Below are positions 19,087 through 27,958 of a stretch of DNA of 64,000 bases, in pieces. Both the position numbers and the translations under genes were made by a program. The notes under the pieces are model-generated. The model did no database searches. It was not told the DNA's origin and was given only the letters and a program-made list of their open reading frames with translations. This DNA comes from Alteromonas pelagimontana (lineage in GTDB: Bacteria; Pseudomonadota; Gammaproteobacteria; Enterobacterales; Alteromonadaceae). Position 1 is the stretch's first letter; each line of letters begins with the position of its first letter. The stretch spans positions 1,798,001 through 1,862,000 of the forward strand of contig NZ_CP052766.1 in the NCBI RefSeq assembly GCF_002499975.2, written 5' to 3'.

Positions 19087-19884
19087 ATGATGCAACTGAA
19101 AACCCTGTTAGTTGATGATGAACTGAGTGCCATAGAAGGCCTGGCCATCCGACTTGATGCCTTTGCCGAAATTGATATTATTGGCCACGCTACCAGCGTA
19201 GATGAAGCTATTGACATAATAAATCGCGAGCCCCCGGACCTTATTTTTCTGGATATTGAAATGCCGGGGAAGACAGGCTTTGATCTCATCAAACAACTGC
19301 AGCCGGAACGGTGTCCTGCAATCATCTTTATTACCGCATTTCATCAACATGCGGTGAAAGCATTTGAAGTAAGAGCCATAGATTACTTACTCAAACCGGT
19401 TAAAACTGAAAGACTGTCAGAAGCTCTGGCACGGGTGATGGAAAACCAGAAAAACCCGGTGCAGAAACACCAGATGATGGAAGTACGGGACGAACTGGTA
19501 CAAACCGAATTCCCCAACAAGCTTGCTAAAGCTGCACCCCAATACCGGCTTGAACAGGAAAAATTAGTTATTCAGGACGGAAAGAACCCGGTTCAACTAG
19601 TGCCCTATAATCACATTATCTGGATAGACGCGGCCGGTGACTATATGTGTGTGCACACCAGGGATGAAACTTACGTAATGCGCGCCAGAATGAAGAGTTT
19701 GGTGAAAGAGCGGCTTCCAGACGACTTTGTGCGTATTCACAAATCCACAATTGTTAACCTTAATCACATCCGACAGCTGGAACCGTTACGAAACTCTGAA
19801 TACTTTGCTATTTTGAATAATGGCAAGTCTCTTAAGGTAAGCCGCACTTATAGCCGCAACCTTAAAGCCAGGCTAATGGGTTGA
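19087..19884 (+). CDS. LytTR-family response regulator
   Basis: The 265-residue protein has a receiver domain (LLVDDELSAIEGL, phosphorylated Asp in LIFLDIEMPGKTG near residue 57, then Thr/Lys switch residues in FITAFHQHAVKAF and YLLKPVK). A linker precedes a C-terminal LytTR DNA-binding domain (VRIHKSTIVNLNHIRQLEP). It starts 2 bases after the kinase stop, so the two are co-translated. LytTR proteins bind pairs of imperfect direct repeats. The likely targets are the beta-glucan genes upstream, but I could not identify repeats with confidence. Confidence 0.9.
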   Translation: MMQLKTLLVDDELSAIEGLAIRLDAFAEIDIIGHATSVDEAIDIINREPPDLIFLDIEMPGKTGFDLIKQLQPERCPAIIFITAFHQHAVKAFEVRAIDYLLKPVKTERLSEALARVMENQKNPVQKHQMMEVRDELVQTEFPNKLAKAAPQYRLEQEKLVIQDGKNPVQLVPYNHIIWIDAAGDYMCVHTRDETYVMRARMKSLVKERLPDDFVRIHKSTIVNLNHIRQLEPLRNSEYFAILNNGKSLKVSRTYSRNLKARLMG

Positions 19885-19948
19885 GTTGTCGCACTTATTT
19901 AGCGAGCTGAGGTCCATCACGCTCTGCCCATTAACATCCTGAGAGCGG

Positions 19949-20080
19949 TTAAAAGTAATCCTTCGAAATCATTTCAAGATCTTTTAGTTCAAGGGGCTTA
20001 TCAATAAACCCTTTTACGCTGGAATATTGCACCGCGCGTTCTTTATCCGAATCAAAAACAGAGGAAGAATCAGAGCAAGA
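19949..20080 (-). pseudogene. response-regulator 3' remnant beside ISAs1 element
   Basis: On the minus strand an open frame ends at TAA 19949-19951. It encodes the C-terminal third of a receiver domain: SSSVFDSDKERAVQYSS, then VKGFIDKPLELKDL with the conserved Lys-Pro of CheY-like domains, ending EMISKDYF. Coding sense stops around 20080, eleven bases before the transposase stop codon. No matching N-terminal half appears on the far side of the element. The upstream part was apparently lost when the insertion sequence arrived or later. No start codon remains. Confidence 0.65.
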
Positions 20081-20090
20081 GCATGAATGC

Positions 20091-21212
20091 TTAAATATCA
20101 TCCAATGTGGTCAAGCCCGCTGCTAACACCTGTTCCAGATAATCAGTGCTGCCATGCGCCCGCTTTTGCTTACGCGGAATACTAACTTTTCTGCTCGTTT
20201 CTGCGCGCAGCATGTTCAATGCAATCTTCCTCGCCCCAGACAATACCTCAGCGGCATTTCCTCGATATATCCGGCATTGGTCTTCCTTCATTGACACATC
20301 AAGAACCCAGTGGAGGCTATTTTCAACAGCCCAGTGACTGCGTACCTCCTTGGCAAAGCGGGCTTTCGTTAACGTGGCTGAGCTGATGTAGTATCGATAC
20401 TCAAGCGACTCTTTACCACTTTTCGTCTGCCGATAGCCCAGCGCAACGCCAATACTTTTCAGACCTTTCCATTCAGGGAAAGTATCCGCTAACGTAGCGG
20501 CTTCCATAACATGATAAGCTCTGGCTTCTTTGCGGCCGTGACTCTTTTCTAAGCAAATCACTTCCTCATTAACAACACCGGTAAGTGCATAGCGTACGGC
20601 ATCATGAAGCTCTTTTTGATTCCCTTTTAGCGCCAGCAAATAATCACCACCGCTATCGATAATCTGTCCTGCAATGTCGGTTTGACAGCCCATTGCATCA
20701 ATCGATATCAAACAACCTCTTATGTCCAGCAGGCTAAGTAAAGCCGGAATAGCTGTTATTTCATTCGATTTACTCTGCGTTTTTATCTGTCCCAACACCA
20801 TGTTATTTTCTGATGCAAAGGCATTCACCATGTGAATCGCTGATTGCCTCTCGTCACGGTTGTAAGACCCGCAAAGACGTTTACCATCAATAGCAATTAG
20901 CTGTCCCTCGGATAGCTCTGCCACTGACTGCATCCAGCCAATAAAGCAACGCTGGAACTGCTCACTATCTATTCGCGATACCACACGAGCGATGGTGTCA
21001 TGGACTGGCAAGCCATTCTTGAATAATCCTTTGCCTGTGAACCAATTACAATGCAAGTCACCAAAGTCTTCGATATCTTCCCATCCCTTGGCTCCGGCAA
21101 TGGATGCACATACCACCAGGAATAGAATATCAGTAAATAAATGCGCTACCTTGGCCGACTGGCGAGGATCTTCTAATTCCCCAAAAAACTGCTCAAATGC
21201 ACCTGTTTCCAT
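20091..21212 (-). mobile_element. ISAs1-family transposase
   Basis: The 373-residue DDE transposase of the ISAs1 family opens with FFGELEDPRQSAKVAHLFTDILF-like sequence, followed by the DDE domain. IDAMGCQTDIA and LALKGNQKELH are the family's central motifs, and HWAVENSLHWVLDVSMKED carries the terminal Glu region. The frame is intact and full length for the family, so the enzyme may be active. I could not find terminal inverted repeats or a target duplication by eye: the left boundary should be near 20080 (where the response-regulator remnant ends) and the right boundary beyond 21212. Confidence 0.88.
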
Positions 21213-21712
21213 GACTCTCTCCGCAAAAGAGAGTATAAGATCACAGACACTATAACTCGTCCAGTTATAATTTTATCTGCTAAATCAGCTGGTTAATTTA
21301 TGTTCGTGATCTTGCCCTGCTTTATCCGCCGGGGGGCTGAAATCAGCTTGTTATAATGTTTTTTTCAGCGCTCGGCGATAGCACTATTACCCGGTCATTC
21401 AACAATTCTGTGGTAAGTGCCCTGCACGCCTCAGTTTTTTACTGGTTTGGCTGCTCGCCAGGAGAACTCGATTAAGAAGTAGGAACGTCCTGCAGGTGCT
21501 AAACATTACCATCCGCCGCTGTTACGCTTTGAGAAATTTTATAGTGGCTTTCGATTTTGATTAGTAACATAACAGCCAGTGCTGAAATGCCTTTTACGCT
21601 TTCGCAATCGTCTAATGTGACTTTATGGGATCCTCGTCTACGTTCCGTCAGGCTGAGTAGACGATAGTAAGCACCACTGAATAAAATGCTGGTAACAGGT
21701 TAGGAGTGAAAA
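21213..21712. other. non-coding stretch, 500 bp
   Basis: This holds the right end of the ISAs1 element (boundary not located) and then sequence with many stops in all frames. A 7-bp inverted repeat (CGTCTAC…GTAGACG, about 21635-21665) is the only structure I see. Composition and neighbours suggest decayed sequence. Confidence 0.4.
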
Positions 21713-21925
21713 ATGATTAAAGAAAGCACCACATCGTTTTTCGAAGCTCAGCTCTGCGCCGTAAAATCGCGGACGAGAAAAACAAACGGAGCTTTCTCAT
21801 ACTACCAGAAGCTGTTAATGAACGCCTGCCGCGCCGTGGCAGGACAACAGTGGAAGGAACCATTAACCGCTAGGCTTTTGAAGCCTTGCCGGAGCCCGAT
21901 GGTAAAATAAGCCACGGGTATAAAT
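21713..21925 (+). pseudogene. broken DUF1905 (YdeI/OmpD-associated type) gene
   Basis: An ATG with AGGAG upstream opens a frame reading STTSFFEAQL. A frameshift near 21785-21800 moves the homology to another frame, reading LPEAVNERLPRRGRTTVEGT. A TAG interrupts just before AFEALPEPDGKISHG. Together these match the beta-barrel DUF1905 domain (FxAxL…LPRRGRTTVEGTINGxxFxAxLEPDG). At least one frameshift and one in-frame stop, plus truncation after the domain core, mark it as dead. Confidence 0.7.
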
Positions 21926-22016
21926 CTCCCTTCCATTGATTCGCGTCCCGGGTTTCCCTTTCTGGCATGCCTTGTGCTTTTATCACTATCACTTTTTATA
22001 CTTTAAGGAGAAAGAC

Positions 22017-22334
22017 ATGTCGAAATTTTTCAAAATGCTCGCCTTATCCAGTCTGGTTTTAGGTATGACTGCTTGTGATGTAAACAAAACTGAAGACGGT
22101 GAGATGCCTGATGTAGAGGCTGACAGCGGTAATATGCCCGAATATGAAATAGAAAAAACTGAAGAAGGCCGCATGCCCAGCGTAGACGTTGAAGGCGGGG
22201 AAATGCCTGAATACGATGTAGACACTGCCGACGTTGACATAGGCACTGAGAAAAAAGTAGTTACTGTGCCGGAAGTAGACGTAACAATGCCGGACGAAGA
22301 TGACGACGAGCCGGAAGATGACGATCGCGATTAA
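22017..22334 (+). CDS. small acidic repeat lipoprotein
   Basis: The 105-residue protein starts at ATG 22017 with AAGGAG 6 bases upstream. Its lipoprotein signal has lipobox GMTAC (Cys about 20). The mature part is very acidic and built on a short repeat with the core EDGEMPDVE / GNMPEYEIE / EGRMPSVDVE / GEMPEYDVD (period about 12-16 residues), ending in a poly-Asp/Glu tail. No known domain is recognised. The repeat and charge would suit cation binding or a surface spacer, but that is only inference. It has its own strong terminator. Confidence 0.75.
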   Translation: MSKFFKMLALSSLVLGMTACDVNKTEDGEMPDVEADSGNMPEYEIEKTEEGRMPSVDVEGGEMPEYDVDTADVDIGTEKKVVTVPEVDVTMPDEDDDEPEDDDRD

Positions 22335-22360
22335 TCAGTCTGCTATAGAAGATTCAGAAA

Positions 22361-22391
22361 AGCGGCACTTTTGAAAGTGCCGCTTTTTTTT
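22361..22391 (+). terminator. intrinsic terminator
   Basis: AGCGGCACTT and AAGTGCCGCT pair around a short loop, followed by a run of eight T. This is a textbook rho-independent terminator 27 bases past the acidic lipoprotein stop. Confidence 0.88.
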
Positions 22392-22609
22392 CGAGTCAGC
22401 GAATGGGAGGTTTGCGCTTTAGCATATTATCCAGCCACTACACCGCAAAAAACCGCTCTGCTGTTTCCTTTCACATACAGATTGCAAATAGTTTTGTAAT
22501 TGTTACAGACCAAGTGCAAATTTAAAATGATTAGAGGTGAAACTTTTTGCTTGAGGAAAGATTGACGATCCGGTTTTAGCTGAACAAGCATACTGAATGC
22601 GAAGTGATA

Positions 22610-23425
22610 TTAATTGGCGTTAAATCCGAACTGCCGGGACAGCAAAACCTGCTTCCAGTGACTTTCGCGCCTAAGAACATCTTTTTCGCTAGTATGTGTG
22701 TCAGCTATTTCAAGAATGGCAAATCGAAAATGGTTGGATGATGATGTCCCCATTTCTTCTAGTAGTTGCCGCAGTTCTTTATTGCCGCCATGTCCGTTAG
22801 CCGCATATTGAACCCATCGTTGGTACAGCCCGCCCTCGCCAGTTGCGCTTCCGATATACAACTTGCCTGAAGCCGTGTCGGATATAACATAGACACCTGC
22901 AACGCTGGATAATGCCGAGCGCCATGATTCAATCGATTGGCGCACAATGGTATCCAGTTCTACTTTTGAAATGTTGACGTTGCGGTAGCCAGGAAAGTCG
23001 GCAATAGACATTCTTTCAGATCTAATCTCATCGATAAGAAGTGTCGGTGCCAATGTTTCCGCATTGCGGTATGACTGGCGACCTTGGCGCTCAAATGCTA
23101 CTACTAAACGCCCGTTGAATTGCGAGCAGCGTTCTAATAGCCTTAGATCATAAATATAGCCTTTTAATGACTCCTGCCATTGAGCGCCATGCGACTCGTA
23201 TAAGCCCGCTAATAACCAGCGATGCGGCTGTGGAAGAGCAATAAGTGACACTACATATCGGCGCTCAAAATTTTTCTTGCTCTGCCAACTCTGAAACTCA
23301 TCAAATTTGCCTGCCAGGTAAGCGTCCAAAGGGTGATCTTCGCCACTTAGGGAGGCTAGGTGCAGCTTACAATTAGTTTCTAAAAGTTCAGGCATAGTAG
23401 CCCTGAAAAAGCTAAAAAGATCCAT
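22610..23425 (-). CDS. GIY-YIG nuclease-domain protein
   Basis: The 271-residue protein has a C-terminal GIY-YIG domain from about residue 175: GVYVISD, then KLYIGSATG, with the conserved Arg in LYQRWVQYA. The catalytic Glu is expected near RRESHWKQ at the end. The N-terminal 170 residues are not a domain I recognise. GIY-YIG domains cut DNA in repair, restriction and homing enzymes, and this arrangement of an unknown N-terminal domain plus terminal nuclease is found in several uncharacterised bacterial proteins. It lies amid gene fragments and IS debris, which hints at horizontal arrival. No methylase or partner is adjacent. Confidence 0.72.
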   Translation of the reverse strand: MDLFSFFRATMPELLETNCKLHLASLSGEDHPLDAYLAGKFDEFQSWQSKKNFERRYVVSLIALPQPHRWLLAGLYESHGAQWQESLKGYIYDLRLLERCSQFNGRLVVAFERQGRQSYRNAETLAPTLLIDEIRSERMSIADFPGYRNVNISKVELDTIVRQSIESWRSALSSVAGVYVISDTASGKLYIGSATGEGGLYQRWVQYAANGHGGNKELRQLLEEMGTSSSNHFRFAILEIADTHTSEKDVLRRESHWKQVLLSRQFGFNAN

Positions 23426-23469
23426 CTATCCACGCGGTACATCAGATTTTGTCTACAAGGGAATGTACT

Positions 23470-23631
23470 ATGCTGCTAATCAAAATACACCTAGAAGGTA
23501 TGAATTTCTTGTTGGCCGATGTGTTATTGGTCATCAAGAGTTCCGAGCGTAGTTCCACAATTGTAATTAACATCTGCCACGTAAAGAAATTTACGAGACA
23601 TTTTTTGGTATTGGTTTGCCAGCCTAAATAA
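23470..23631 (+). CDS. possible small protein, uncharacterised
   Basis: An ATG at 23470 with AGGG 8 bases upstream opens 53 codons. The start (MLLIKIHLEGMNFLLADV) alternates as beta strands in the way of short FlbD/Sm-like proteins, but similarity is weak. A minus-strand frame of similar length overlaps. It lies in a zone of gene debris, so it could be a fragment or chance. Confidence 0.25.
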   Translation: MLLIKIHLEGMNFLLADVLLVIKSSERSSTIVINICHVKKFTRHFLVLVCQPK

Positions 23632-23712
23632 TTGCCCCTAAATATGGCGTTGTTGCCCAAATTGAACTTTAAGACGTTTGCCTTATCAGATCGTGAAATA
23701 GATTAGCGACGA

Positions 23713-23808
23713 ATGGGCATGGGCAACGCGAAGAACAAGATATCCAATTGATCGACGTACAATCAGGCGCTGGTTGATCGCGGTTCAATTACCTTCTGGA
23801 TAGATGTG
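23713..23808 (+). pseudogene. IS5-family transposase 5' fragment
   Basis: From ATG 23713 the frame reads GNAKNKISN, then a TGA where IS5 transposases have Trp, then STYNQALVDRGSITFWID. This is the standard N-terminus of IS5-type transposases (NWxxYNxALxxRGSLTFWID). The homology stops at about 23808. Only about 30 codons remain. Confidence 0.7.
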
Positions 23809-23818
23809 ACTGGCTATT

Positions 23819-24022
23819 ATAGAGTCGTTAGAAAAAGTAATCGCAGACGATGAGAGGTTCATGGAAAGAAGTGATAGAAAGTGGATTTTGGCGAGTTTAT
23901 CCAACTGTTACTTAGCTGTAGGCAATGACAAAGAAGCCAAAGTTTATGAAGAGCGCTTTTTATCAGAAGAACTCGCTGACTGGGAAGAACAAACCTTTGA
24001 TGAAGGAAAAGTTGCTGATTAA
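23819..24022 (+). pseudogene. orphan 3' gene fragment, TPR-like
   Basis: Sixty-seven open codons ending TAA 24020-24022 read like the C-terminus of a real protein (ESLEKVIADDERFMERSD, then WILASLSNCYLAVGNDKEAKVYEE). The helix pattern resembles a tetratricopeptide repeat. The only in-frame ATG is internal (23861). It starts directly where the IS5 fragment ends, so an insertion plus deletion probably removed the 5' part. Confidence 0.5.
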
Positions 24023-24184
24023 AAAGCATTTGAAAAGTTTCAGGATTTAAACTAGTTGAATACTTCGCAAGCTTATACTTTTAAGTAGCTTTACTAAAAT
24101 TAAGTTGAAATAGTGGAAACTCAATCAGAACTTCCACTTTCCAACTTTATTTAGAATCTACAAAAAGAACTTTCGCTCCTTTTC

Positions 24185-26017
24185 TTATTCCACCGTCACT
24201 GACTTCGCCAGGTTCCGGGGTTGATCCACATCGGTTCCTTTAATTAAGGCGACGTAGTAAGACAACAATTGCAGCGGTAAGGTATAAACAATGGGCGCTA
24301 TCGGGCCTTCGCAGTGCGGTACGTTGATAACCCGCATGGTGTCGTCGCTGGCAAAGGCGGCGTCTTTATCGGCGAACACGTACATCAGGCCGCCGCGGGC
24401 ACGTACTTCTTCCACGTTAGATTTTAGCTTTTCCAACAGTTCATTATTGGGCGCGACAACGATAACTGGCATTTCTTCGTCAATAAGCGCCAGCGGGCCG
24501 TGTTTTAGCTCACCAGATGCGTAAGCTTCTGCGTGGATGTACGAAATTTCTTTTAATTTAAGCGCACCTTCCATTGCAATCGGGTACTGATCGCCTCGCC
24601 CTAAGAACAAGCTATGGTTCTTGTCAGCAAACTCTTCTGCCAGATCTTCGATTCCTTGGGTAATGGCCAGGGTTTCTTCCAATTTAGCGGGTAAGCTATG
24701 TAGCGCGGCGACTATGGTTTGATGATTAGTGTCGCTTAGCCCGTGGTGTTGACCTAACGCCAAAGTCAGCATTAAAAACGCGGTTAATTGGGTGGTGAAT
24801 GCTTTGGTTGATGCCACACCAATTTCGGCGCCAGCGCGGGTCATAAATGCAAAATCAGATTCACGTACCAGCGACGAGCCGGGTACGTTGCAAATGGTGA
24901 GGCTGGACATGTAGCCCAGTTCTTTAGCCAGACGTAACGCGGCGAGTGTATCTGCGGTTTCGCCCGACTGGGAAATGGTCACCAGTAAGCTGTTTGCATG
25001 TACCACAGATTTGCGATAGCGGAACTCAGACGCAATTTCTACATTACAAGAAACGTTGGCGTATTGTTCCAGCCAGTAGCGCGCGGTCATGCCGGCGTGA
25101 TAACTGGTGCCGCAGGCAATAATTTGTACGTGCTTCACTTTGGCTAAAACTTCATCCGCGCCCACGCCAAAAACATCGGGCAGCAAGCCGCGCTCGTCCA
25201 AACGCTGCTGTAGTGTATTGCGCACTACTGTGGGTTGCTCGTGAATTTCTTTTAGCATGTAATGGCGATAGCCCGCTTTGTCGCCAGCATCATGTTCAAT
25301 GTTTGACTCTATAACTTCCCGCTCTACCGGGTTGCCATTAACGTCAAAAATGTTCACTTCGCGGCGGGTAATTTCAGCCACGTCGCCTTCTTCTAAAAAG
25401 ATAAAGCGACGCGTCACCGGTAGCAGCGCCATTTGATCAGAGGCAATAAAGTTTTCACCTAAACCCAAACCGATGACTAACGGGCTTCCGGAGCGCGCCA
25501 CAATTACGCGCGACGCATCTTCGCGATCCATAATCACTGTGCCGTAGGCGCCATGAAATTGCTTAACGGATTGTTGCACTGCGCTAAGTAAATCTGCGCC
25601 TTCTTGCATTTGCGCATGCACAGTGTGGGCAATCGTTTCAGTGTCGGTATCGCTGGTAAAGGTGTAACCCTGTTTAGTCAGCTTTTCCCGCAGCGCCAGA
25701 TAATTTTCAATAATGCCATTATGCACAACAGCAATGCGTTCATTTGAGCAGTGAGGATGGGCGTTTCTTTCGGTTACGCCGCCGTGAGTCGCCCAACGGG
25801 TGTGGGCGATGCCGGTTGTGCCAAGGGCTTCCCCTGCGGCAACGGCATCAACCAGTTCCTGTACCTTACCGGTGCGACGAATTCGGGTTAAGGTGCCATC
25901 GGTTTGCAGCAATGCCACACCCGCTGAGTCATAGCCGCGATATTCCAGGCGCTTCAGGCCTTCCAGTAAAATTTCTACTACATTACGTTCGGCAACTGCA
26001 CCGACTATTCCGCACAT
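24185..26017 (-). CDS. glmS: glutamine-fructose-6-phosphate aminotransferase (isomerising)
   Basis: GlmS makes glucosamine-6-phosphate from fructose-6-phosphate and glutamine, the first step to UDP-GlcNAc for peptidoglycan and LPS. The 610-residue protein has the N-terminal glutaminase domain with the catalytic Cys at position 2 (MCGIVGAV) and [13 protein letters not shown] sugar contacts ([11 protein letters not shown]). Two SIS isomerase domains follow ([46 protein letters not shown]), and the C-terminal tail ends [10 protein letters not shown]. Its start overlaps the end of the DeoR-type gene by 13 bases, so the two form an operon. No glmS ribozyme is present or expected in this group. Confidence 0.97.
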   Translation of the reverse strand: MCGIVGAVAERNVVEILLEGLKRLEYRGYDSAGVALLQTDGTLTRIRRTGKVQELVDAVAAGEALGTTGIAHTRWATHGGVTERNAHPHCSNERIAVVHNGIIENYLALREKLTKQGYTFTSDTDTETIAHTVHAQMQEGADLLSAVQQSVKQFHGAYGTVIMDREDASRVIVARSGSPLVIGLGLGENFIASDQMALLPVTRRFIFLEEGDVAEITRREVNIFDVNGNPVEREVIESNIEHDAGDKAGYRHYMLKEIHEQPTVVRNTLQQRLDERGLLPDVFGVGADEVLAKVKHVQIIACGTSYHAGMTARYWLEQYANVSCNVEIASEFRYRKSVVHANSLLVTISQSGETADTLAALRLAKELGYMSSLTICNVPGSSLVRESDFAFMTRAGAEIGVASTKAFTTQLTAFLMLTLALGQHHGLSDTNHQTIVAALHSLPAKLEETLAITQGIEDLAEEFADKNHSLFLGRGDQYPIAMEGALKLKEISYIHAEAYASGELKHGPLALIDEEMPVIVVAPNNELLEKLKSNVEEVRARGGLMYVFADKDAAFASDDTMRVINVPHCEGPIAPIVYTLPLQLLSYYVALIKGTDVDQPRNLAKSVTVE

Positions 26018-26790
26018 AATTCTTCTCCGTTCGGGGCGGTGATTAGCACCTGCACACCTTGCTGCTCAATGTTGTATTTCACACTTTCATCAATACTGCT
26101 ATCTGTCACCAGCACGGAAATATTTTCCCACGCTAATTCAAGGTTCGGCATTTTGTGTGAAAGTTTGTTGGATTCGGCCATTATCACCACGCGCTTTGCG
26201 GCTTTCGCCATTGCTCGGGTAAGCCCGGTTAATTCGTTAAATGTAGTCGTACCGCGGGTAACGTCGATACCCGCGGCACCAATAAAAGCAAGATCAAAAC
26301 TGTAGGCGGCAATCATTTTTTCTGCCATATGTCCCTGAAACGACTGCGACTGCGCGTCCCAGGTGCCGCCTGTCATCAGCACAGTGGGTTCATTATCCCC
26401 CGCGGTAAGGACATTTGCTGCATGCAGGGAATTCGTCATTATCACCAGCTTAGAATAATTGCTTAAGAAAGGAAGGATGGCGCTAGTGGTACTGCCGCAG
26501 TCCAGAATGATTTTTTGGCCATTGCTAACTAACGACGCCGCAATTTTACCGATGCCATTTTTCTGCTCGGAAATATTGCTACCCGCTTCAATATGGTGAC
26601 CAGGTATGGGCGCGGCACCACCAAACTGGCGCAGCAACAGGTTTTGCCCGGCGAGAAAAGCCAGGTCTTTGCGGATAGTGACTTCAGAAGTATGAAATTC
26701 ACCAGCCAGCTCATCTACCTGTACATGTCCATGTTCATTTACCCAGTCCACAATATCGCGACGACGTTGCTGGGTATTTCTCTTTTGCAT
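26005..26790 (-). CDS. DeoR/GlpR-family transcriptional regulator
   Basis: The 261-residue regulator has an N-terminal DeoR-type winged helix-turn-helix ([22 protein letters not shown]). A C-terminal sugar-phosphate sensor domain of the ISOCOT fold follows ([30 protein letters not shown]). Directly upstream of and overlapping glmS, it probably senses an amino-sugar phosphate and controls glmS, as proposed for similar pairs in Alteromonadales and Vibrionales. This is inferred from position; no operator was recognised. Confidence 0.87.
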   Translation of the reverse strand: MQKRNTQQRRRDIVDWVNEHGHVQVDELAGEFHTSEVTIRKDLAFLAGQNLLLRQFGGAAPIPGHHIEAGSNISEQKNGIGKIAASLVSNGQKIILDCGSTTSAILPFLSNYSKLVIMTNSLHAANVLTAGDNEPTVLMTGGTWDAQSQSFQGHMAEKMIAAYSFDLAFIGAAGIDVTRGTTTFNELTGLTRAMAKAAKRVVIMAESNKLSHKMPNLELAWENISVLVTDSSIDESVKYNIEQQGVQVLITAPNGEELCAE

Positions 26791-26859
26791 TTTGAAACTT
26801 ATAAATTACGATATGAAAGAAATATAAATCAAATATATTACGAATTGCAAGAACAGTTT

Positions 26860-27900
26860 TTATTTCAGCCTATCCGGGGTAAAAATAAACGGCACATTTT
26901 GCTGGCCTAATTCGCTGGCACGTTCCATCAGTGCAATCACCGGCAGCACACTCTGGGCTGTCGCAGGCAGTGACGTTTTGTTAGTTAAGCCAGTATAGAG
27001 CTGCTGATAAAACGTGGCGTATTCACCTTTAGCTGTAGGTATGGTTTTGCAACTTTTGTCATCACAGAAATGGCCGTTTTCGGCTTCAGAGGTAAACCCC
27101 CACTGCGGATCGGCCAATGATACTGCGGCTTTTAGCTGGTCTTCCTGAGGATCCAAACCGTACTTGCGATAACTTCCTTTGTCTCCCTGCACATCAAACC
27201 GTAAGGTGTTTGCTGCCTGAAAAGGGGAACTTCCCAGAGTCACCACCACATCAGAATAATAAAAAGTAAGTTCAAAGGCATCGTCACTTTGCCCGCCTTC
27301 ACGCAATGTAAGAATGTGCCCACTGACTTTTTCCGGCGTTCCGAATAACTGCATGCACTGGTCAATGAGATGCGGCCCAAGATCCCAGAAAATTCCGCTT
27401 CCCGGACCGGCATTTTCGCGCCAGCGATCACGAGGCATAGGCCGGAATCGGTCAAAGCGACTTACTACCCGCTTTACGTTGCCCAATTCGCCGCTTTGCA
27501 TAAGCTGCTGCACTGTCAGGAAATCGCCGTCGAAGCGTCTGTTTTGATAGACGCAAAGGCTTAACTGGCTTTTCTCTGCAAGGTGAACAAGGTATTTGGC
27601 ATCGGCTGTTGATAGCGTAAATGGCTTTTCCACCAACACATGGCTACCTGCCTCCAAAGCCGCTTTAGCTTGGGTAAAATGTAAATGATTAGGCGTGGTG
27701 ATAATGGTTAAATCCGGCGACAGCGTCTGCAGCGCCGTGTCGATATCGGCATATACCGCCGCCTGCGGTAGCACCTTATGAACATCATCAGCACGAGACG
27801 ACACCACGCCAGTAATGTGGAAGCCAGGATTATCCAGCAAAAAAGGAAGATGAAAAGTGGTGGCAGAAAAACCGAATCCGACTATTAATGTTTGAATCAT
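26860..27900 (-). CDS. Gfo/Idh/MocA-family oxidoreductase
   Basis: The 346-residue protein has an N-terminal Rossmann domain (TLIVGFGFSATTFHLPFL) with the family motif EKPFTLS near residue 93, which contains the catalytic Lys. The C-terminal alpha/beta domain has GPGSGIFWDLGPHLIDQ, with the active-site Asp/His pattern of this family. Close relatives (YdgJ/YvaA group) reduce or oxidise cyclic sugars such as inositol or scyllo-inosose with NAD(P). The substrate is not set by context: it lies between the DeoR/glmS operon and glmU on the same strand, about 70 bases from the DeoR start. Confidence 0.85.
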   Translation of the reverse strand: MIQTLIVGFGFSATTFHLPFLLDNPGFHITGVVSSRADDVHKVLPQAAVYADIDTALQTLSPDLTIITTPNHLHFTQAKAALEAGSHVLVEKPFTLSTADAKYLVHLAEKSQLSLCVYQNRRFDGDFLTVQQLMQSGELGNVKRVVSRFDRFRPMPRDRWRENAGPGSGIFWDLGPHLIDQCMQLFGTPEKVSGHILTLREGGQSDDAFELTFYYSDVVVTLGSSPFQAANTLRFDVQGDKGSYRKYGLDPQEDQLKAAVSLADPQWGFTSEAENGHFCDDKSCKTIPTAKGEYATFYQQLYTGLTNKTSLPATAQSVLPVIALMERASELGQQNVPFIFTPDRLK

Positions 27901-27933
27901 ACAAGCCTATCCTCGATACCTAAATTGATAAAA

Positions 27934-27954
27934 AAGCCAGCATTACGCTGGCTT
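27934..27954 (-). terminator. intrinsic terminator of glmU
   Basis: AAGCCAGC and GCTGGCTT form an 8-bp stem with a 5-nt loop. Read on the minus strand the stem is followed by TTTTTATC, five bases beyond the glmU stop. Confidence 0.85.
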
Positions 27955-27958
27955 AGAG

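Noticed and set aside
23442..23660. 72-codon minus-strand open frame
   Set aside because: No good ribosome site, low-complexity hydrophobic composition, and it lies opposite a slightly more plausible plus-strand frame in a debris region.
24185..26017. glmS ribozyme or riboswitch upstream of glmS
   Set aside because: The gene overlaps the preceding DeoR gene by 13 bases, so there is no leader that could hold one.
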